From contig CAYJGB010000022.1 in NCBI GenBank assembly GCA_964369405.1, positions 1-28,962 of the forward strand: 28,962 bases of DNA, given 5' to 3'. This DNA is from CAYJFG01 sp964369405. Lineage in GTDB: Bacteria; Bacillota; Clostridia; Oscillospirales; Acutalibacteraceae. Below are positions 24,928 through 28,962 of this stretch, one piece after another (position 1 is the first letter of the stretch; each line of letters begins with the position of its first letter). Both the position numbers and the translations under genes were made by a program. The notes beneath the pieces are model-generated. The model was given only the letters and a program-made list of their open reading frames with translations, ran no database searches and had not been told where the DNA came from.

Positions 24928-24958
24928 ATTTATATTCTGTTTTATGACAAATAAAAAT

Positions 24959-25038
24959 CAAGACTTCCACAACTATAAAGGGGCTCAAACCGTTAAAGTG
25001 TAAAAGTCTTGACAATTCTATTTCAAGTGCATTATAAT
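24959..25038 (+). promoter_or_regulatory. Promoter with an overlapping inverted repeat, upstream of helicase gene
   Basis: TTGACA (25009-25014), 18 bp, TATAAT (25033-25038) is a consensus-strength promoter. CAAGACTT (24959-24966) and AAGTCTTG (25004-25011) form an inverted repeat whose right arm runs into the -35 box, so a regulator or looped RNA/DNA structure could block polymerase. Transcription would begin near 25045. Confidence 0.75.
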
Positions 25039-25055
25039 TAACAATACACATAGAT

Positions 25056-25142
25056 AGCATTCACAAGTCATTAAAGTATTGCTGTACTTTAACTGGCGTA
25101 AGCTACTTTATTGTTGTCGCAATAAAGTTAGCTGTGGGTGCT
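25056..25142 (+). ncRNA. Candidate structured RNA, three-way junction
   Basis: Starting about 18 nt after a strong -10 box, three helices can form at once: outer AGCATTCAC (25056-25064) with GTGGGTGCT (25134-25142), with two G-U pairs; TTAAAGTA/TACTTTAA (25071-25078 with 25085-25092); and AGCTACTTTATTG with CAATAAAGTTAGCT (25101-25113 with 25120-25133), with one bulge. The third helix abuts the outer one, so they could stack. No riboswitch or ribozyme class I know matches the junction bases CTGGCGTA. It may be a leader of the helicase gene or a separate small RNA. No open reading frame is here. Confidence 0.5.
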
Positions 25143-25189
25143 TATGTTTATTTGTAAGATAATTTTACAGCAAATTTTGAGGTTTGTCA

Positions 25190-25218
25190 ATATATAAAAC
25201 AAATAAAGTTTTATATAT
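25190..25218 (+). terminator. AT-rich 11-bp hairpin before the helicase gene
   Basis: ATATATAAAAC (25190-25200) and GTTTTATATAT (25208-25218) pair perfectly around a 7-nt loop. It is AT-only apart from one G-C pair with a short T run after it, so it could be a weak terminator or attenuator for the RNA starting near 25045. Confidence 0.5.
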
Positions 25219-25265
25219 TTGTGTGATTTATGTTCACTTAACTAAAGATTGTAGGGGGAAAAGCT

Positions 25266-28200
25266 ATGTCTGTAACTGAATATTACAAGGAAATATTAAA
25301 GTATAATGACCGTCCAATTATACCTTTTAAAGATGGGGATTTTATAATATCTTCTATTGATGAGTTATATAATAATGATATATTAATTGAAATAAATCAT
25401 AAATTATGCACCATATTAAATGATAGCGAAAAAAGAAAACTATTTGAAAAAATGAACATAGAATATGATTATGAGAAAACAGTTGAAAAAGATTGTGCGA
25501 TTGCGTACAAAAGTTTGATAACTAATTTTAATAAACAAAGTAAAACAAAAGAAGAAATAGCTGACTTAACAGGAGTTTTATATTTAATAATTAATATTAC
25601 GTTTAAAAGAAAATTTTTATTTAAAGAAGATAAAGATACTGTCGTAGCCTATTTTTCATTTAATAAAAAAAATTTTGATAAAAAAATTAGTAATTGTATT
25701 TATGTAGCAGATGAATTTGTATATCCTAATTATACTGATAGGTTTCCTTGTGTAACTACAAATGAAAAATTAAATACATTTTTAACTCATACGACTGATT
25801 ATAGAGCGAAAATTGATAATTGGGTAGATTTTATTAAGTATGCAGAATATTTATATATGAACACTTTTGACAAAGCTATAGAGTACGAAAATAATATTTA
25901 CATATTTAATTATAAACAAGCAAAAACAACATTGAAAATTGAAGATTTATATAAATGTTTATCTGAAGAGTTAATAAATATAAATGTCAATCTCTATGAA
26001 AAAATAACTACTCCTAATTTTGAAAGTATAAAAACTATTAATAGTGTTGACGGCTCTATTCCGCATAGAGGACAAATGACAGGATTATATCCATTAGCAC
26101 AATCTCAAAGAGAAGCAGTAAATACTATGGGTATAATTAATTCATCTAAGAGCTCAGAAGTTTTAGCTGTTAGTGGACCTCCTGGAACTGGCAAAACCAC
26201 ACTGTTACAATCTGTTGTAGCTAGTATGTTAGTTACAAATGTATTAAATAATGATATAAATATTATTGATAATATTATTGATGAAAATACTAAGTTTAAT
26301 CCACTTCCTATTATCGTTGCTACCTCTACTAACAATCAAGCTGTTACTAATATTATAGATTCTTTTAGTAAAATACCAAAAGTAGGAATAGATAATTTAG
26401 AGGAACGTTGGATAGATGGTGTAGATAGTTTTGCTACTTATTTGCCAAGTGATACTAAAAGGAATGAGGCAAAGTCTAAAATTAAAAATAATGAGGCAAA
26501 GTTAAATAATTATCAATACACAAGTATAAAAGACCGTGAATTTATCCAAAACGCTGAAAATATTATTGATAGCAGTAAAACTAAAATGATAAATTCTGCT
26601 TGTAAATATTATAACACTGAACTAACAAATATTTATAAAGTTATGGAGAGGTTATTTAGTCAACTAAAAAACATAGATATAAATAGATGTGCTTTGTTAA
26701 AATGTATAGAAGACATTAAGCAATATAAAGGATTTATAAGCAATAATAATGTAACAGATTATGTAAGTGAAATAAAAGAGTTGAAAAGCAGAAAAGAAAA
26801 ATTAAAGAATTCAACTGATAAATACTATGTACGATTAAAAGAATGGGAAAAATTTTACAAAGATTTGAGTATATGGGAAAAATTGTTTTCTTCATTTAAA
26901 AGCTATAAAATTAAACTTAAAACAAAGATTTTAGAATATTGCACTGATGAAGAAAGAAATAATTTAAGTGACGAAATAAAATTTATAGATGTTCAAGAAT
27001 TAATAAGCAAGTGGATAAATAATAATAATGAGTTAATAAAAGAAATAGAGAATTCTATTGCTTTTTTTGAGGAACAACTTAAAATTGCTAGTGATATTAT
27101 TGTTAGATTAAGTGACAATAAGTGCTATATACCTATATTAAACGATAAAAAAACTATAAGTGAGTTTATACCAAGTAAAATTATAGATTATATAGATACG
27201 AAAGTAAGATATATTGAATTTTGGTTAGCCGTTCATATTAATGAATGTCGTTTTTTAAATAGAGAATATATTCTTAGTTGGAATGCGAAGGGTTGTACAT
27301 TTCAAAATTGCCTTGAAAATTTTTACAATCAAATTGCGTTAATTTCCCCTTGCTTTGTAATGACATTTTTTACACTGCCAGATAACTTTAAATGTTTTAT
27401 TAGTAAAAAGGAAGATATACCATATTTATATAACTTTATAGATTTGCTTATTGTTGATGAAGCTGGTCAATGTTCACCAGAAATAGCAAGTGCTAGTTTT
27501 AGTTTAGCAAAACAAGCAATAGTTGTTGGTGATGAAATGCAAATTCCACCTGTCTATAATATTGATATATATAAAGACTTGTCTGTAGCTAATAAAACAA
27601 AAGTCATTATAAATGATGACATATGTAGTTTTTTTGAAAGTGGAATTAGTGCCTCGCAAGGTAATATTATGCGTATGGCTAAAAATGCCTGTAATTATAA
27701 ATCTAATGATTTTGATAGAGGGCTTTTTCTTAGTGAACACAGGAGATGTTACGATAATATAATTAGCTATTGTAATGACTTAGTGTATAATGGTCAATTA
27801 ATACCAATGAGAAACAAAGATGAAATAAATGCTGATAAAACTAGAGTGCTTGATGAAACTATTTACCCGTTGATGGGTTATTATAATATTCCAACAGAAA
27901 CATCTACACAAATGACTAATGGAACTAGTAGATATAATAAAGAAGAAGCTGATGGTATAGCAAAATGGCTTAATGAGAATTTTGATAATATTTCTAATCA
28001 ATATAAAAATAAAGATATGGATATAGATATGGGTAACATTATAGCCGTTATAACTCCTTTCAAAGCACAAGTAAGCGTAATTAGGCAATCACTAAAAACA
28101 TATGCAAGTAAATTTTATAGAAACATATCAGTAGGAACTGTACATACGTTTCAAGGAGCAGAAAGAAAAGTTATTATTTTTTCAACGGTTTATGGTGCAA

Positions 28201-28370
28201 GAGATAATTGCAAATTTATCGATAACAATAAAAATTTAATGAATGTAGCAGTTTCTCGTGCGAAAGATGCATTTTGGGTTTTTGGAAGTATTAAATGTTT
28301 ATCTAACAAAGACGAGAACAACGCTAGTGGTTTGTTGAATAAATTTATAAGTGAGAATGAAATTAAATGA
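25266..28370 (+). CDS. Superfamily 1 helicase, UPF1/DNA2-like
   Basis: A 1034-aa SF1 helicase. Walker A GPPGTGKTT is at residues 304-312, motif Ia TSTNNQAVTN follows, Walker B VDEAGQ is at 730-735, motif III GDEMQIPP at 755-762, motif IV LSEHRRC, motif V GTVHTFQGAE at 957-966 and motif VI VAVSRAKD with R998. Residues 385-700, between motifs Ia and II, are a long charged helical insert, probably a coiled coil. The N-terminal 300 residues show no domain I recognise. DNA2/UPF1-type helicases of this size occur in several phage-defence systems, but also alone. A strong ribosome-binding site (AGGGGGAAA) precedes the ATG. It is followed immediately by a membrane-protein gene. The role is unknown; defence or mobile-element function is inference. 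Confidence 0.88.
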   Translation: MSVTEYYKEILKYNDRPIIPFKDGDFIISSIDELYNNDILIEINHKLCTILNDSEKRKLFEKMNIEYDYEKTVEKDCAIAYKSLITNFNKQSKTKEEIADLTGVLYLIINITFKRKFLFKEDKDTVVAYFSFNKKNFDKKISNCIYVADEFVYPNYTDRFPCVTTNEKLNTFLTHTTDYRAKIDNWVDFIKYAEYLYMNTFDKAIEYENNIYIFNYKQAKTTLKIEDLYKCLSEELININVNLYEKITTPNFESIKTINSVDGSIPHRGQMTGLYPLAQSQREAVNTMGIINSSKSSEVLAVSGPPGTGKTTLLQSVVASMLVTNVLNNDINIIDNIIDENTKFNPLPIIVATSTNNQAVTNIIDSFSKIPKVGIDNLEERWIDGVDSFATYLPSDTKRNEAKSKIKNNEAKLNNYQYTSIKDREFIQNAENIIDSSKTKMINSACKYYNTELTNIYKVMERLFSQLKNIDINRCALLKCIEDIKQYKGFISNNNVTDYVSEIKELKSRKEKLKNSTDKYYVRLKEWEKFYKDLSIWEKLFSSFKSYKIKLKTKILEYCTDEERNNLSDEIKFIDVQELISKWINNNNELIKEIENSIAFFEEQLKIASDIIVRLSDNKCYIPILNDKKTISEFIPSKIIDYIDTKVRYIEFWLAVHINECRFLNREYILSWNAKGCTFQNCLENFYNQIALISPCFVMTFFTLPDNFKCFISKKEDIPYLYNFIDLLIVDEAGQCSPEIASASFSLAKQAIVVGDEMQIPPVYNIDIYKDLSVANKTKVIINDDICSFFESGISASQGNIMRMAKNACNYKSNDFDRGLFLSEHRRCYDNIISYCNDLVYNGQLIPMRNKDEINADKTRVLDETIYPLMGYYNIPTETSTQMTNGTSRYNKEEADGIAKWLNENFDNISNQYKNKDMDIDMGNIIAVITPFKAQVSVIRQSLKTYASKFYRNISVGTVHTFQGAERKVIIFSTVYGARDNCKFIDNNKNLMNVAVSRAKDAFWVFGSIKCLSNKDENNASGLLNKFISENEIK

Positions 28371-28389
28371 ATATAAGGACGTATATAGT

Positions 28390-28881
28390 ATGAGTTATGA
28401 AACAATTGTAATGATAATAAGTGTAGCTATATCTATGTTTTCTATAGGTCTTTCTATAATGACAAAGTTTAAAGAAAAGTGTGATAATTCTTTAAAATTT
28501 ATTGAAATGGGGGATAGTGAGGAACAAAAAAGATATAGAAAGATGGTGTATGATGTTTATAATAGATATGAATCTGTTTCTATAGATTCAGAAGTTAAAA
28601 ACGAAATCATAAAAAAAGAATTAATTGTAATAGGAGATGAAATATCTAAAATAATATCATTTTATGAATTTTGGGCTATAATGTTATTCAAAAAATACAT
28701 ACCAATATGGCTTTTTGCTGATAATATAGGATTTGCAACAATTAAAATATATTTAAAAGTTAAACCGTATATTGAATATAGAAGAAAAAGTCAAAAGAAT
28801 TATGCTATGAATTTTGAAAAAATGATTAATAAAATTGAAAGAGAGCATAAAGTCAAAGACAAATATTTAAATCAAATTTAA
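28390..28881 (+). CDS. Small membrane-anchored protein, possibly DUF4760-like
   Basis: A 163-aa protein with one N-terminal membrane helix (about residues 5-24), then a helical, basic cytoplasmic part containing YRKMVYDVYNRYE, a central FYEFWAIMLFKKYIPIWLFAD and a later IKIYLKVKPYIEYRR. This pattern (membrane helix, YDVY-type segment, hydrophobic helix, KPYIE-type ending) is reminiscent of DUF4760 proteins, a weak resemblance by eye. The frame is open to 28351, overlapping the helicase gene by 20 bp, but ATG 28390 has AAGGA upstream and begins directly with the membrane helix. Its tight spacing to the helicase gene suggests the two work together. It has no enzyme motif that I can see. Confidence 0.72.
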   Translation: MSYETIVMIISVAISMFSIGLSIMTKFKEKCDNSLKFIEMGDSEEQKRYRKMVYDVYNRYESVSIDSEVKNEIIKKELIVIGDEISKIISFYEFWAIMLFKKYIPIWLFADNIGFATIKIYLKVKPYIEYRRKSQKNYAMNFEKMINKIEREHKVKDKYLNQI

Positions 28882-28962
28882 TATTTAACAAAATATATTT
28901 AATCTCACACTCTCAATAAACAAACTTATGAGTATTGATAATAGACTGCATATAAGCGTTGT
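28882..28962. other. Window end, no gene seen
   Basis: AT-rich sequence with a weak inverted pairing TCAATA/TATTGA. No clear terminator or new start is visible before the window ends. Confidence 0.5.

Noticed and set aside
25056..25142. Known riboswitch (purine, TPP, c-di-GMP, T-box)
   Set aside because: None of the conserved bases of these classes is present in the loops or junctions; only the general fold could be inferred.

Overview
The window is about 29 kb of AT-rich DNA from a low-GC Gram-positive bacterium, most likely an anaerobic clostridium (class Clostridia). The reasons are an oxygen-sensitive pyruvate formate-lyase pair, an IspH-ribosomal protein S1 fusion typical of Clostridia, the block hprK-PHP-murB-rapZ-whiA-dnaE-pfkA, class C sortases and strong Shine-Dalgarno sites. 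I cannot name the species.

Layout: (1) 1-459 is the 3' end of an ArdA-like antirestriction gene, suggesting a mobile element upstream of the window. (2) 542-3660, minus strand: pflB-pflA, preceded by a well-formed ZTP (pfl) riboswitch with an intrinsic terminator. (3) 3856-4284: a small conserved hypothetical gene. (4) 4432-8194: an ECF-like promoter followed by a secreted protein with three clear and one degenerate DUF4367-like repeat, an ECF sigma factor, and a membrane anti-sigma candidate carrying one DUF4367-like domain outside the cell. The shared domain suggests a self-contained envelope-sensing circuit. (5) 8333-19629: a housekeeping run (hprK, PHP phosphatase, murB, rapZ, whiA, dnaE, pfkA, ispH-rpsA) linking carbon-source control, cell-wall precursor synthesis, division, replication, glycolysis, isoprenoid synthesis and translation. 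(6) 19630-19986: a terminator, a family of 31-bp repeats and a stack of hairpins. (7) 19987-22471, minus strand: prfB followed by a lipoprotein hydrolase. (8) 22636-24441: two class C sortases with no pilin genes beside them. (9) 24629-24757: initiator tRNA-Met with its own promoter. (10) 24758-25265: a 508-bp non-coding stretch rich in repeats, holding a sigma-70-like promoter and a possible three-way-junction RNA of about 90 nt. (11) 25266-28881: a large superfamily 1 (UPF1/DNA2-like) helicase followed by a small membrane-anchored protein, a possible accessory or defence pair.

The best candidates for something undescribed are the sigma/anti-sigma/repeat-protein circuit (4432-8194) and the structured RNA, helicase and membrane-protein region beside the tRNA (24758-28881). 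The ZTP riboswitch and the internal ribosome-binding site in ispH-rpsA are the clearest regulatory observations. All functions are read from sequence motifs; no database search was run.
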